Notes under the pieces: generated by a model
Database searches by the model: none
What the model saw: the letters and a program-made list of their open reading frames with translations, nothing else
Told to the model about the DNA's origin: nothing
Program-made: the position numbers and the translations under genes
Part shown: positions 10,226 through 22,121 of the stretch, piece after piece
How the letters are laid out: each line of letters opens with the position of its first letter
Numbering within the stretch: position 1 is the stretch's first letter
Assembly: GCA_030068075.1 (NCBI GenBank)
Contig: CM057841.1
Coordinates: 44,805,030-44,869,029, forward strand
Direction: 5' to 3'
DNA: 64,000 nucleotides
From: Paguma larvata
Lineage: Eukaryota > Chordata > Mammalia > Carnivora > Viverridae

Positions 10226-12387
10226 TTTAAGAACGAACACAAAACTGGAAAATATTAAATTTTAAACCAATGCCAAAATAAATTGAAACCCTACTAAAAC
10301 AATCCAAGATTTCAAAAAAAAAAAAAATCCATGAATATAACTGAGGATGGGATGAAGATCCCAAAACCTAGGGACAAGCTTTACAGAAAGAACCATCTTT
10401 GGGGGCTAATAAAGAAGTAAGAAAAAGAAGTAAGGTGTATGAAATATGTATCATATATAGTACATGTAGTCCTACTGAGTAGTCTAATCTTTTAATTAGG
10501 AGATCAACTTCTACTCTAATAAAAAGTTATTTACAAGGGGAATTCAATAGACAGAAGATGGCAGGGTATATACTACTGTTGACTACATGTTAAGGAGTTA
10601 AAAAGTAAATTGTGTGAGGGGGAAAGTAGGGGTTATGAGTGAGATATCCGAAAAATGAAAGCCTGCAAAACTACAAATGCGGAGGTACCTATAACAGATC
10701 AAAGCACTGGAGAAGGGACCTTGACACAGATCATCAGAATTCTACCAGGTGGATTAGATGAAAGCAGGAGCCTAGGATTGCAGACGCTAATAAAGAGCAG
10801 CACAAGATTGGTAGGCAGGATGGGTAGTGAGAAATGGTAAGAAAAGAAATTGAGAGCCCATGTATTCACTCAACCTTTGCCAAGAGCCTACCAACCAACA
10901 TCCTCCTCTGGTGGAGAAATTTCTTAGAAAAATCAAAAGCCAGAGGTGATCGTGATGGTCTGGGGCCCCAGTGGGGTGAAATGGAAAATCCTAACAAAAG
11001 GGAACAGAACATCAGCAAAGGATTATGATGTCAAAGGAATGCCAAGGATATAGGAAAATGAGAGGCTTGGGTTTCTGTCTTCCCAGTTTCTTGAATCTCA
11101 AACGGAAGCAGCCTTATTGTCAACTGCTGGCATAAATTCCATATCCCTATTACATGAAATAAAGTAACTTGCTATTCTGATACAAAACTAGGGAGAACGG
11201 GGTTAGTAGTATCGAGTTTTGCTACTGTTTTATTTCACTATTACAGGAAAAAAAAAGCCTTAGATATTCCATCTTATGATTCAGATATTTTTTAAAAGCA
11301 AGCCCGCTAACCCACAAGCCCGCCTAATAAAGTACATCATATCATGAGAAAAACACATTAGAAAATACGTGAGCATTTTATTAATCATCCAGGAGGATTT
11401 TGTGAAAATGCAGTGACAGAGATTGTAGTCACTTTCCTTTGAACATGTGCTGACTTCTGCTGTCTGATGTTCTCATTTGTCAGGTTTCTTAATGTTCCTC
11501 TTAATACAGTATCTTTATTTAGCTCTCCCGAAGGAGTATCAGCAATTTCTGGGAGCAGGAGGAAAACTTTGTCAATTCTGTATAATGACCAAAACAGAGT
11601 GATTGAATCACTTAATTGAAGCTCTGTAGTTTGTAATGTAATGCATATTAGGGCCTGTTTTCTGTGAAAAGCAAACAGTGGGTGGGTGTTCAAGTAGATG
11701 GTAAGAAAAGTGAACCAAGTCTTTTGTCTTTGTTTGCTTTATTTCTCTGAAGCTCACACAATCCACGAGGGATTCCCTCCTCAACTCTAATAACCAAAGT
11801 GTGTTAAGAGTAAAAAAAAAAAAAGTAAAACAGGACATAAAAGGCTCGCATGTAGATGGAGTTTTATAATCCTGTAGTAATTTTTATTATCCCACAAAAT
11901 TGCCACCATTCCTGACTTCACCTGTTGGTAACAGCAAAGCTGAGGCTCAAGAAGGTTCAAGTGCGGTTATGGGGGGTATAGTAGCAATGCAGAAGTCAGA
12001 TTTTCCAATGTGGCAAACTCTGGACTGATCTAGGATTCAGTTCCTCATTCTAGGAGTAGGTACTTATTTGACATATGTAGGAAACATCTCAGTGCAGCCC
12101 AAGGAAGGTTAGTCAAGATCACAGCTTCAAGTCACCTACACACCTAGACCATCACCTACCTTATGGGTTATCAACATACTATAGTGTCATGTGGAAAATT
12201 TGAATATGGGGTGGGTTAGGAGGTCATCCTGACTCTGGAGGACTCTTAACTCTCCCTCACCACTGCCAAGATAACGTACTTCATTGTCTACTCTTGCTTC
12301 AATCCAGATGACTGAATACAACTTAAGAATCTAGCTAAGAGAGGTAATTAAAACTCAGACTAGATATTTAAGCATACGATGTGTGTG
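10226..12387. other. Intergenic, no gene or clear repeat
   Basis: Two adjacent open frames of 61 and 64 codons (10655-10840, 10834-11028) and one of 102 codons on the minus strand (11385-11693) show no recognisable domains or splice-flanked structure. A faint MIR-like 'caaagctgaggctcaagaaggttcaag' occurs near 11935. The 2.1 kb free of SINEs could be unique conserved sequence, but I cannot test this here. Confidence 0.45.
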
Positions 12388-12446
12388 ATGGAGCCCACAT
12401 AGGGCTCTGTGCGGAGCAAGGAGCCTGCTTAAGATTCTCCATTCCA
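12388..12446 (+). repeat. CanSINE internal fragment, sense
   Basis: 'gatggagcccacatagggctctgtgc' plus 'ggagcctgcttaagattctcc' is the middle of the element only. Head and tail are missing. Confidence 0.7.
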
Positions 12447-12799
12447 TGGTCAATGCACAACTTTTAAATAAATCCATGTGACATCTATTTCTCAGTGTAG
12501 TTCCTCCATCTTTATACACCATATTCTTGACTGCTGACAATTCAGGCTGTGATCCAGTGTACTCCAAAAGGGCATTTTTTTGGCCCCAACCGAATAGTTT
12601 TTGCCTCTGACTTCATTTTTATCTTTTCCTTCATATTCAGCTCCATCTTTTGTTTTGGCATGCAGGATTTCTGCAATCACAATTTCATTCTCCAACTAAT
12701 TGCCACACTTAATCTTGTTGTATACTTTTTAACGCTCTAGGATTTGTTAGTAATTTATCTCAAGTGGAGATTTTTAAGCTCCAGGTGCTGGCCACTGCT

Positions 12800-12868
12800 G
12801 CCACTGCCCCTCCCCCACACACCATTGCACTCTGCCTCTCATACTCTCAAAAACAAACACTAAAAACA
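12800..12868 (+). repeat. CanSINE 3' fragment, sense
   Basis: 'ctgcccctcccccacac', 'ctctgcctctcatactctc' and an 'aaaaacaaacactaaaaa' tail match the last third of the SINE. Confidence 0.65.
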
Positions 12869-12899
12869 AAAATTCACATCCACATAAAAAAATGCGACG

Positions 12900-13064
12900 G
12901 CAGGGGCTTGAGGGGAGGGAGGGGAAAGCCTCCCAAGCAGGCTCCATGCTCAGTGCAGCTGATGAAGGGGTGCTGACACAGGCTCAACCCATCACCTTGG
13001 GATCATGACCTGAGCCAAAAATCAAGAATCAGATGCTCAACCCACTGAGCCACCCATGCACCCC
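12900..13064 (-). repeat. CanSINE, antisense
   Basis: 'cccaagcaggctccatgctcagtgcag', 'gggatcatgacctgagccaaa' and reversed head 'ccactgagccacccatgcacccc' are present. ATTCACA flanks both ends. It is placed tail to tail with the fragment at 12800. Confidence 0.88.
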
Positions 13065-13937
13065 TCATTCACACAGTATTTTCTAAGTGATTCACTCATC
13101 TATATATTACTGATCAACAGGTTCCACAATTAATACTTCCTCCCTGCTACTGCCCATTATGTGGACATCCTGATTTTTTCCCCACTACACTAGTTCATAA
13201 ATTTACCATGTATTCAACTACATTATGTAGTTCTAATATCAAATATAATTGACATAGGTGGACTTCAGAACAGACTTAACTTACAGGGAGTATGTAACTC
13301 AAACAATGAGGGCACAAGTGCCTAAGAATGAAGCTTACCAGGTCTAAGCACTCTTCAGGTAGTGACCATTCATCAATATGCTTTATGGGAGCATTAATTA
13401 CATTGGGAGCAATTTTTAATACCTTAATTACTGTCGGTAACTAAACTATTTACACAAACATGCCACTACCCCAAAAGTGAGCCATGTGGCAAACTCAACT
13501 GATACTTTGGGGCCTAAGTTATGATTTGGGAGTCACTTTAAACAATTTGGGAGTTCAAGTGTAACACCCAGGAGAACCCTCAAATACTGATCCTGGAGGT
13601 GGGCCAAGAGTGACTTTTCCAAAGGGACGGGGTAGATTAAACATAGGGCTGTTACAATACTTGGAATACCAACTTAACAGCCAAGTATTTTTGGAAATCA
13701 TGTCAGAGTTACAGTTAGAATTTGAGGCAAAAATCCATACTTCATTTCTCCTCTCAAAACATCTAGTCCTAAACTCCGAAACATTATTAGTATTAGTGCA
13801 CTATATGCACATGTTTTAAAAGCTTCCATGACATGTTATAAACTCAAATTAGAGTTGCTTATACTTACACAGAAATGGGAGATAACCTCTCTGCCTCACT
13901 AAGTTAGAATTCACAGAGCTCTGGGATAGGTCACTCT
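13065..13937. other. Intergenic, nothing recognised
   Basis: Unique-looking AT-rich sequence. The 69-codon frame at 13610-13819 has no supporting features. Confidence 0.45.
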
Positions 13938-14085
13938 ATTTAGTACTTCATATGCATTATCTCGTTTCATCCTACCTTACAACATAGGTTTTTCAGACCA
14001 GAAAGCAACACTTGCTCAGGTGTTCATAGTTAGGAACAGGCTGGAATGGAGACTTGACTTCAAAGGTCATCATCTCCCACTTGGG
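13938..14085 (+). repeat. MIR-like SINE
   Basis: 'acttcatatgcattatctcg', 'tttcatcctaccttacaaca' and a later 'ggaacaggctggaatgga' match the MIR core and end in order, with strong divergence. Confidence 0.55.
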
Positions 14086-14607
14086 TGTTCTGCCCCCCCC
14101 ATCCTACTCCAAACTTGCAGTATCTCCAAGGAAATCTAAATCACCAATGATGGTCTTACAAAATCTGTAGTATTTGCATTTGCAGTCAGTCTCAATTATT
14201 TCAACTCTCAAAACCTGAGAGCTTAATGACAGGTAACTTTGAGTTTGCAGTGATTGGGCAGATACACACAGGCCACAAAACACACAAATGCTAACAGTTC
14301 TGTGTTTCAATATATGCATACAAGATTAAACAGAAGAAAAACTTACCAGATGGAATCCTTGGCAATAATGTAGCCTCTTCCCTATTTCACAGAGATTTGA
14401 ATTCTATTCTTACTCATTTTCTCACCTTTTTAAGACAATAGTCACTGTCATCACCTTTTGTTACCACTCTGCATCTTAGGAAATTACTTTCTGGGTTAAT
14501 TGAAAAGTTTGAGATACTTCTAAAACATTTTTAAAAGCAAATATTGAATTAAACTAGCAGGGAAAAGTGACAAAACAACGGGTAGATATCCCAGCACTTT
14601 TCCTCTA
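14086..14607. other. Intergenic, nothing recognised
   Basis: Starts with a run of eight C. No gene or repeat that I can name. Confidence 0.45.
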
Positions 14608-14716
14608 GTATTTTTTTAAATTTTATTTATTTAAGTAATCTCTACACCCAGTGTGGGGCTCGAACTCTTGACCCCAAAAGTTGCAGGCCTTTACAACTAA
14701 GGCAGCCAGCTGCCCC
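14608..14716 (-). repeat. Short CanSINE, antisense
   Basis: 'attttatttatttaagtaatc', 'tctacacccagtgtggggctc' and a reversed head ending 'ggcagccagctgcccc' match the short tRNA-plus-tail subfamily. Confidence 0.85.
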
Positions 14717-14866
14717 CAACCAATTATTTTTTTTTTTTATGAGAAAGGAGCACAAAAACACCACACTTCACAAATCAATTAATTGTTATCAAAAAGTTAG
14801 GGTTTTTTTTTTCTTTAAAGCTAAATTCAAAGAGAAGTTGTCTCTGTATTTAAAGAAGGAAAACTC

Positions 14867-15055
14867 TGGGGTACTTAAGTGGCTCAGGTGGTTAAGCGTT
14901 GGACTTTTGGTTTTGGCTCAGGTCATGATCTCACAGTTGATGGGTGCTAGGCTGATAGCACAAATCCTGCTTGGGATTCTCTATCTCCCTCTCCCTGCCT
15001 CCCCTGCTCATGCTCAATGTGCATCTTGCTCGAACTCTCTCGCTTTCTCTCTCAA
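14867..15055 (+). repeat. CanSINE, sense
   Basis: The head 'gtacttaagtggctcaggtgg' and CT-rich body are recognisable. The exact 11-base duplication AAGGAAAACTC lies at 14856-14866 and 15056-15066. Confidence 0.92.
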
Positions 15056-15103
15056 AAGGAAAACTCACATGGAGGATTGTTAGGCTTAAAAACCCAAAGA
15101 CAC

Positions 15104-15299
15104 GGGGGCGGCCGACTTCGGCTCAGGTCATGATCTCACGGTCTGGGAGTTCGAGCGCCGCATCGGGTTCTGTGCTGACAACTCAGAGCCTGGAGCCTGC
15201 TTCAGATTCTGTATCTCCCTCTCTCTCTGCCCTTCCCCTGCTCATACTCTGTCTCTATGTTTCTCAAAAATAAATAAACATTAAAAAATTAAAAAAAAA
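15104..15299 (+). repeat. CanSINE lacking its A-box region, sense
   Basis: The first six bases ggggcg are joined straight to 'gccgacttcggctcagg', so about 24 bases holding the tRNA A-box are gone. The rest, including B-box 'gttcgagcgcc' and tail, is intact and CpG-rich. Exact duplication CAAAGACAC at 15095-15103 and 15300-15308. Confidence 0.92.
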
Positions 15300-15329
15300 C
15301 AAAGACACAGATTCCATTATACAGAAAGT

Positions 15330-15960
15330 TAAAAAAAAAAAATTGTATCCATGTGATAGTATATGAGAGCTCCCCCGAAAGGAGATCCTGACATAAAGCT
15401 ACAGATCGTTTGAGAAGTACTACGAGAAATAGTCCCAGAAGGCACGACTGAGGAACTGGGGAAAAGAAAAGAAAGCACAGAAAGACGCATCAACGACGCG
15501 GCTACCTGATGGACACCCGGAGAACGGTCCTGATAAATCCATCTAAACCACTCGGGAGCACATATCTGAAAACCTGGCTGCCCGAGCACCAGGAGATGGG
15601 GTATTTATCGCCCAATGCCCGTCCCTCATTGGCTAACGAGTGAGCACAGAACCGACTCCACTCTAACAACCTGCACCTGTGCCCAGCCCAACACCAGCAA
15701 ACCCAGAGGAAGCCTTGGACGGCAGAATTAAGGTGAGGAGCTCCACCTGTGAGGGGACTGACTGCACCTGTGGCAAATCCCGTGCGGCTGATAGAATATG
15801 GGTGGGGCTGTCAACAGTGCTGCCACAGCTGGTGATGAGTAGTTTTTCTTGAGCTTCCTCATCAAGTATGGAATCTGTTTTGCCACTGTTCATTATAGAC
15901 CTAACTGTTTACAACCAGTGGCCCACCTAAATCAGACTCCTTGCCAACAGAATACAGACT
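15330..15960. other. Unexplained CpG-rich, repeat-free island
   Basis: About 19 CpGs fall between 15373 and 15788 by eye, far denser than the flanks. There is an inverted CCAAT word at 'ctcattggctaacg' (near 15628) and 'tatttatcgccc' (near 15602). I do not recognise a repeat family. An LTR, an L1 5' UTR, or an orphan promoter/enhancer are all possible. Open frames on the minus strand (15329-15589, 15663-15893) show no known domain. Confidence 0.5.
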
Positions 15961-15974
15961 ATTATCTCCAACCA

Positions 15975-15998
15975 CCCCCACCTCCCCACCCTCCCCCC
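15975..15998 (-). other. Potential G-quadruplex on the minus strand
   Basis: The plus strand is C-rich, with runs of 5, 4, 3 and 6 C separated by 4, 1 and 1 bases. The minus strand therefore fits the four-run G3+ quadruplex pattern with short loops. It lies at the right edge of the CpG-rich island. Confidence 0.6.
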
Positions 15999-16277
15999 AC
16001 GACTCCACTTACTTCATCTTCCCAAAGTTGTATCATTTTTTTCTTAAATCACCAGTGTTTAAAGTAACATGATCACATACATATTGTTTACAACTGAATC
16101 TCATGGTGTAATTTATTTTCTAGTACAGCTTGTTTTTCTAGAGATAATAATTATCTGTTTTTTTAGTCGCTTAATAGTCTACAGACCCATCATAAACTTA
16201 TTTTCTGAAAACTTTCAATCTCCTCTCAATATGTAGAAACAAATTAGGTAATCTACCTATTGAATTTTTAATAATTG

Positions 16278-16365
16278 GAGCTGGATTTTAGTCCATTAGT
16301 TATGTGATCTTATACAAAACATATAACATTTTATCCCTCCATTTCTTCACCCACCACAGGAAGGC
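16278..16365 (-). repeat. MIR-like fragment, antisense
   Basis: 'tagttatgtgatcttatac' followed by 'ccctccatttcttcaccca' resembles the antisense MIR words 'tgtgaccttgggcaag' and 'cctcagtttcctcatctg'. Confidence 0.45.
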
Positions 16366-16391
16366 AAACGTCAATTAAGCAGCCCTTCTCT

Positions 16392-16603
16392 CTTTTTTTT
16401 TTTTCAAGTTTATTTATTTTTGAGAGAGACACAGAGTGCAAGCAGGAAAGAGGCAAAGAGAAAGGTAGACACTGAATCTGAAGCAGGGTCCAGGCTCTGA
16501 GCTATCAGCACAGAACCTGATTTGGGGCTCCAACTCACTAACTGTGAGACCATGACCTAAGCCAAAGTTGGACACTTAACCGACTGAGCCACCCAGGTGC
16601 CCC
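16392..16603 (-). repeat. CanSINE, antisense, full length
   Basis: A poly(T) start, 'gtttatttatttttgagagag', full body and reversed head 'cgactgagccacccaggtgc' are complete. The right flank is AAAATTCTAAAATTTT, with no clear matching left flank. Confidence 0.92.
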
Positions 16604-18369
16604 TAAAATTCTAAAATTTTAAATTTCTTATTCTGAGATATGGGTCTAAAACAATTTGTTTTTCCTCCCTAGAATTCAACAAAGACAACTAGAACTGATG
16701 GAAGCATGAACAATACAATGCCAGTCAGATGGTTTTGCCCAAGGTACTGTAATTCAGGATGAGCTCACAGGATGTTCTTGACTAGTGAAGCCCATTAACA
16801 TTAATAGCAGCTGCAAGTTCATATCTAAACGGGAAGGTGCCTCATGGAATAAAAATGCACTAATCTACTATAGGGGCTACTTGGTCATATTCTCGACATT
16901 TTAGGGGTAAGATGAACTGAGAACTCATGAAAGGTATAAACACCATTTCCCTGTTACTTGGGCCCCATTTCCCCCTATGCTTAACCTCTTTTATATGGGA
17001 GGGGGGATCATTAGTATTAAATCTCCATTAAGTCTCACTCACCCTTTATGGGAAATTACATGGTGCAATAGGTATCTTAGGTATTTTCATAGTAAAATAT
17101 TTCCTCTGGAAAATAAATCCTAAAAAGTAATTTTGTTTTACCCTAAGAAGAAAACAGTCATTCTACATTTCTGTAAAATGTAATTCATCATTATTACATT
17201 ACCAGATTACATGCACAATTAAACTTATTTATTAAACAAGACATATGCCAACAACTTTATAATAATCCTCTAAACCATAATAGCAGATTTTCAACTTTAA
17301 TAACAACATCATGCAGCTAATACTCAAAGGACTAATTTTAAAAGTAAGGGCATTTGGTAATTGAAACTGAAATTAAACAATTAAGCACTTGAGTAATTTA
17401 AACATGAACATAAATGTCCTGGCTGTGCTGCTCTTGGCTTTTAGTCAAATTTACTAGTGCCGGTTAGACTTTATCACTCTAATTATTCCTGCTCATATCA
17501 CATCTTGCTAAATAGAAATCGAGAATTATTTGAGGTATTTTTTTATTCCTATGTCTTTTCTGCTTCAAAAATGCATTATTATATTCTTCTAGTTAAAACT
17601 TCACACAGATAATTAAGAATAACCCCGTGATACTTATCAAGACTCCACAGGAATTCAAACACAGATATTTGTAAACCTATTCCCAGAGGAGGTGCAAAGA
17701 AAAAGTTTTAACAGAAGAAAAAACTTATCCAGTGAGTATATTGCCTTGTTTTTAAATAATCACCTCTCTCTTTCAACCATGCCCCTTTCTTTCCATTTTC
17801 TCCATCAAATATAAAAGCCTACATTCATCTCATCTCTTTACCCTTAGGAATACTCCAAAATAAAATAGGCTGTCTCTTGACAATGAACATGAGAGAACAG
17901 CCTCTAATTTGGTAGAAATTATCTCTGTCATTTTTACTGTATGATTAAGACTTTGGATATTATGTAATTACAGTTTATTTGGGAATATTACTTCTGAAGT
18001 GAATTGTAAAAATCAGTGGTTTTTTTAAGGTAGAAGAACAAAAAATAAGAAATATTATTAATATCCCATAACAAGGCATTGACTTCGAAACAGAAAGAGG
18101 CAGCCAGACTGCCCCTGACCAATAGAGGCCATAAATATAATGTAAGGCAGGCAGCAGGGGAAAATGGCTCCACCATTAAGACCTCATTACCACAACCAAG
18201 TATACAGGCATGGAACTGGGGGAAAGGACATTTCAAGTTCAAGTAACAGCCTTAGTAAAAGTATGGAGATAAAAGAGCTGATAAGTTCTGGGGTATGTGG
18301 CTGGGGTCTAGGGTGCAAGAGGAGAAGCTATAGTGAGTGAAGCTAAACAAAGAGGTAGAGTCCATGTCA
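16604..18369. other. SINE-free intergenic stretch
   Basis: AT-rich unique-looking sequence. I see no gene, no SINE and no L1. The 84-codon minus-strand frame at 17988-18242 has no recognisable feature. Confidence 0.45.
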
Positions 18370-18440
18370 AATTGATATGTTATACACCTGAATGTAATCT
18401 AACATTGTGTGTCAACTGTACCTCAATAAAAAAGAGAGTA
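18370..18440 (+). repeat. L1 3'-end fragment
   Basis: 'gttatacacctgaatgtaat', 'ctaacattgtgtgtcaac' and 'tgtacctcaataaaaaa' match the terminal words of L1 3' UTRs just before poly(A). Confidence 0.6.
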
Positions 18441-18752
18441 TTAAACCATCAGCTGTCAATTATTAAACATTCTAGAATTTAAAGGAAAAAAAAAGTATGT
18501 ATGGTCCAGGTCACAAAAATCTTAGATTCCAGGCTAAACCACTGGGATCATATCAAGATGGCAATGGGGAGTCACCGTGTAGGGGAAGCAAAGATGTTTT
18601 AGACCTATGCCAGGAAGTCCCTGAGTAAGCTGGAGGAGGTAAGGCAAAATGAAATCATTTATCCCAGAACCCTCAATCCATCTTCAGGATGGATCAAATA
18701 ACATTAGGCCCTTCCAGAAGCCTTTGGTGGACTTTGTGAGACTAAGCAAAAA

Positions 18753-18962
18753 CCAGGGGGAGGGGAAGAGGGGAAAGGAAAAAAAGACACAGAGAGGGAG
18801 GGAGATAAAACATAAGAGACTCTCAAAGACTAAGAACAAACTGAGGGTGAGGGGGGTTAGAGAGGGGGGAGAGGGGGTGACGGCATTAAAGAGGGCACGT
18901 GTTGGGATGAACACTGGGTGTTATCTGTAAACCAATTTGAAAATAAACTATTATAAAAAAAA
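18753..18962 (+). repeat. Young carnivore L1 3' end, severely 5'-truncated
   Basis: A G-rich polypurine tract, 'aaacataagagactctcaaag', 'gaacaaactgagggtga', 'gggatgaacactgggtgtta' and 'aaaataaactattataaaaa' are the recent feline L1 3' UTR in order. Only about 210 bases of the roughly 6 kb element were inserted. Confidence 0.88.
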
Positions 18963-19182
18963 AGAAATAGCGATGCTGGACGCCTGTATGAATATTCTAT
19001 CTGGCAAAAAATACTGTTTATAGCACATGGCATGTTAGTGATCCTCTGGGGTCACTACATGATGCTGCGGGTCGTTGCCGAAGGTGCTTATTCCACTAAA
19101 ACCAAAGGGCCGAGTCATCTGAACAGGCTGGATGTGTCATGGAATATTTCCTACTGTGTGCTCAGGGCTCATTTCTTCTTTT

Positions 19183-19315
19183 CATTCAGTCAGCAAGTAT
19201 TTCTTCTGGGCTTATCAGGTGAGAAGTGTTGTGCTAGACTCTGGCACAGTAAAACAATAGTGAGCAAAATACAGCCAATTCCTGCCATGATGGTACTTAT
19301 GGTTTAGTCTGACAT
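19183..19315 (-). repeat. L2 3'-end fragment
   Basis: 'attcagtcagcaagtatttc', 'gtgttgtgctagactctgg', 'aatagtgagcaaaatacagcc' and 'attcctgccatgatggtact' follow the antisense L2 3' end. Confidence 0.75.
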
Positions 19316-20327
19316 CAGTGCTTATAATTCTGCCATTGTAAATAAAAGGTCTGTCCCAAAGGGGACCCTAACTTCTATTCCTTCTTCCATCAGAAGCAGG
19401 AATTTATTTCTCAATAGTTAATTTCCTCTTAAGATTCACTCTTTACTACCAGTACTGATGATAGTAACAGGCATTTTTTTTTTTAGAAATAGGCTGAGCT
19501 TGTACATCTTGTTTTGTTATCTATTTCTTACTAGCCATAAAGATATATTTATATTAAGCTTAAGGCATCAAACTTCAGGAAAAAGACAGAGAGACCGATT
19601 TTCAGTGGTCCAAAGCATAGGAACACATCCAGTCAGGTCAACTATGACCAGTACCAGAGGGAAAGACAGACAAGTAGAGTTCAGATTCTGAAATGTGACA
19701 TATTGGCATCAGGACATCCAGCACAAAGAGCAGAGAACAGAGAGAAACCAGTGCAAGAGTATGAACTACAAGCGACTGAATTTACCAAAGGATTTGAGAA
19801 ACAAGTATGAGGACTTAACAGCCAAGAAGAAAATGTGATACCTATAAAAACATCTTAAGAAACAGCTGCTGCCACTCAAGATCAGAATCATTGTAAGGGT
19901 GGAGGCAAGTTAGGGCCTTCAGGTAAATGGCTGTGCCTTGTTGGCAACAAGAAGGGAAAAAGAAAGAAAAATCCTTTACCAAATCATGTCCTTAGATGAC
20001 CATGAGAAACCTTTTATGGGCTATGATAATTTAAGAGACCTCAAAAGGTTTATGGGTTGCCTTAAAAAAAAAAAGTACAAAATAAAAATAGCTGCATTTA
20101 TTCCTGTGGGAGAGTATGGCACAATTCTTAAAATTTAGATTGCTTATATTATTGAAAAGAAGAAGGTCAACAAAAATGGCTATGTTTTGTAGCCACCAAA
20201 TTCTAACGTGTGTGCCTATTTGAGAATTGGAGACAGAGGCAGTTTTCCAAACTAGCGTTTTGCAGGGAGATTGGATGCTGCATGGCATAGCCATGGCCTT
20301 CAGCAGCCCTGAGGCTATGGGTTGCCT
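19316..20327. other. Intergenic, nothing recognised
   Basis: No supported gene. Several 60-110 codon frames on both strands lack recognisable features. Confidence 0.45.
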
Positions 20328-20410
20328 CCTCATTGTCCCAGCTACTATGCTACACAATTTATACACGTTATCTCATTTAATCTTAGCATGATACTAAATA
20401 ATGGTCCAAC
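20328..20410 (+). repeat. MIR-like fragment
   Basis: 'ccagctactatgctacacaa', 'tttatacacgttatctcatt' and 'taatcttagcatgatac' match the MIR core. Confidence 0.6.
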
Positions 20411-21917
20411 AAGCCAAGGGGTAAATATGTGACAAAAGATAGAATACCCAGCAGTTTTATTTGTAGTCTATAAACACATAATTATTCTTCCACAAAGATG
20501 AATCACTAGCTTATTGCAAATACCCTGATCCACCTCGCTCAGCAAATGAGCAACACCTGCTAAAATTAGTATATAAACACACATAGTACCAAGATGTTAC
20601 ATTGAAAACAAAAATTCCTTTGGCCACATAACTACCTTCAAAATTTCCAGTTTAAATAAAAGAGAAGAATTATCCCTTCAAGATGGATTACAAGACACTC
20701 AAATTTATTACCAAGCAAAACTGTGGAATCAGTTTCAGAGGCGTATTAAGAAACTAAAGTCTTCTATGATTAAATATTCTTTCAAAAAAATCGCTTCCAG
20801 GATTAACGTACTGCAACATTTTCTGTGTTGCAACACTAAGGAAATTAATATCTAAATGCTTGATCCTAGCTGTATTTAGACGGGAGACCAGGGAGTTAAT
20901 TTATTTTAAGAACCCAGATCTAGATCCACACAATTCGACATTCACTTCTTCACTCAAAGGTCACTAAAATGCATACGTCAGACATCTGCTGCTTTCTTTA
21001 AAGAAAGCTGAATTTTAAACCCAGCAAGTCTAAATGTAGCTCTAATATAATCTACAAATGACCTTACTAAGTCTTTCTACATCCCATAAAAGTATATTAA
21101 TTGTATAATTTTATTTAAGTTCCCAACTTGCTGTGATGTATTAGCATATTAAAATTAACTCTGCGGGCTCTAATCATTTCACCTTCTGAGCCAAGTTACC
21201 AGGACAAATTTGATAAAATTATAGTACCCCCTTGTGGTGTTACCTTCATACCCTACCAGGACGTTTGGTAATATTATATTTTTTTTAAATCTTCTTCCAC
21301 TAAGATCAGTGGAAAACTAATTAACCTTTTCTAAATTCTAATAAAATCATGGGAAAATCAAAGGGGCTATCGCCAGACTGTGAGAACAGGTGAGATGGCA
21401 TGGCATTTCATCATAAAGTAAGAATATGTGGAGCCATTCATATTATTTTTAGTAGAAGCAAAACACTTTTAAGAAATATTTCCTATAGACTGATCCATAT
21501 AACCAAATTAAAGCACAAAAATTCTGAAATTATCCATTAGATTTTAGTTTGCCTTGCAAGCAGATTTAAATAACTAAAGTGGGGTCAATGGTATTTTTGA
21601 ATGGTAAAGCAATGTAAATTCTGCACAAATCAGGAAGGAAAAAGAAAACTGGTAAAATTTAAATGCAAAGATTTTCCCCTCCTAATTCATCCAACTTTGT
21701 TCTATCAGATCCAATTTAACTGTATGTTATTGTCAATGCTTCCAAACACTCTCTTTTAATTTTACTCAAGTTCATAATATCATTTAGCAAAATGAGTAAG
21801 ATATTTGGTCACCTACTTAGATACAAAGTTTTTCCTACCTTCATTTTATTTTCCCTATGTTTACTTGCTTTCCTACCCTCCCCCCCCCACATACCCCTTA
21901 GTCCCATCTCCTGATTT
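20411..21917. other. SINE-free intergenic stretch with an 18-base palindrome
   Basis: Unique-looking AT-rich sequence. The perfect palindrome GCTTTCTTTAAAGAAAGC occupies 20991-21008. No gene or repeat family recognised. Confidence 0.5.
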
Positions 21918-21936
21918 CCTAATTAACTTTCATCTT

Positions 21937-22049
21937 TTAAAAAAATTTTTTTTAATTTTAAGTAATCTCTACACCCAATGTAGGGCTCCAACTCACAACC
22001 CCAAGATCAAGAGTCGCATGCTCTACTGAATGAGCCAGTGAGGCGCTCC
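21937..22049 (-). repeat. Short CanSINE, antisense, with perfect target duplication
   Basis: 'taagtaatctctacaccca', 'atgtagggctccaactcac' and the reversed head 'gctctactgaatgagccag' identify the short subfamily. CCTAATTAACTTTCATCTT occurs exactly at 21918-21936 and 22048-22066 (19 of 19, with two bases shared with the SINE end). Confidence 0.93.
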
Positions 22050-22121
22050 TAATTAACTTTCATCTTATTCTAAAATGGGCTTTTGACAATAAGGCAAGAA
22101 ATCATGGAATGGATGAATAGA

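Noticed and set aside
15329..15893. Two minus-strand ORFs in the CpG-rich island
   Set aside because: No recognised domain, short, and explained by fewer stop codons in GC-rich sequence.
19938..20138. Lysine-rich 66-codon ORF as a small gene
   Set aside because: The start region and A-runs give low-complexity Lys stretches, with no homologue recognised and no splice or promoter context.
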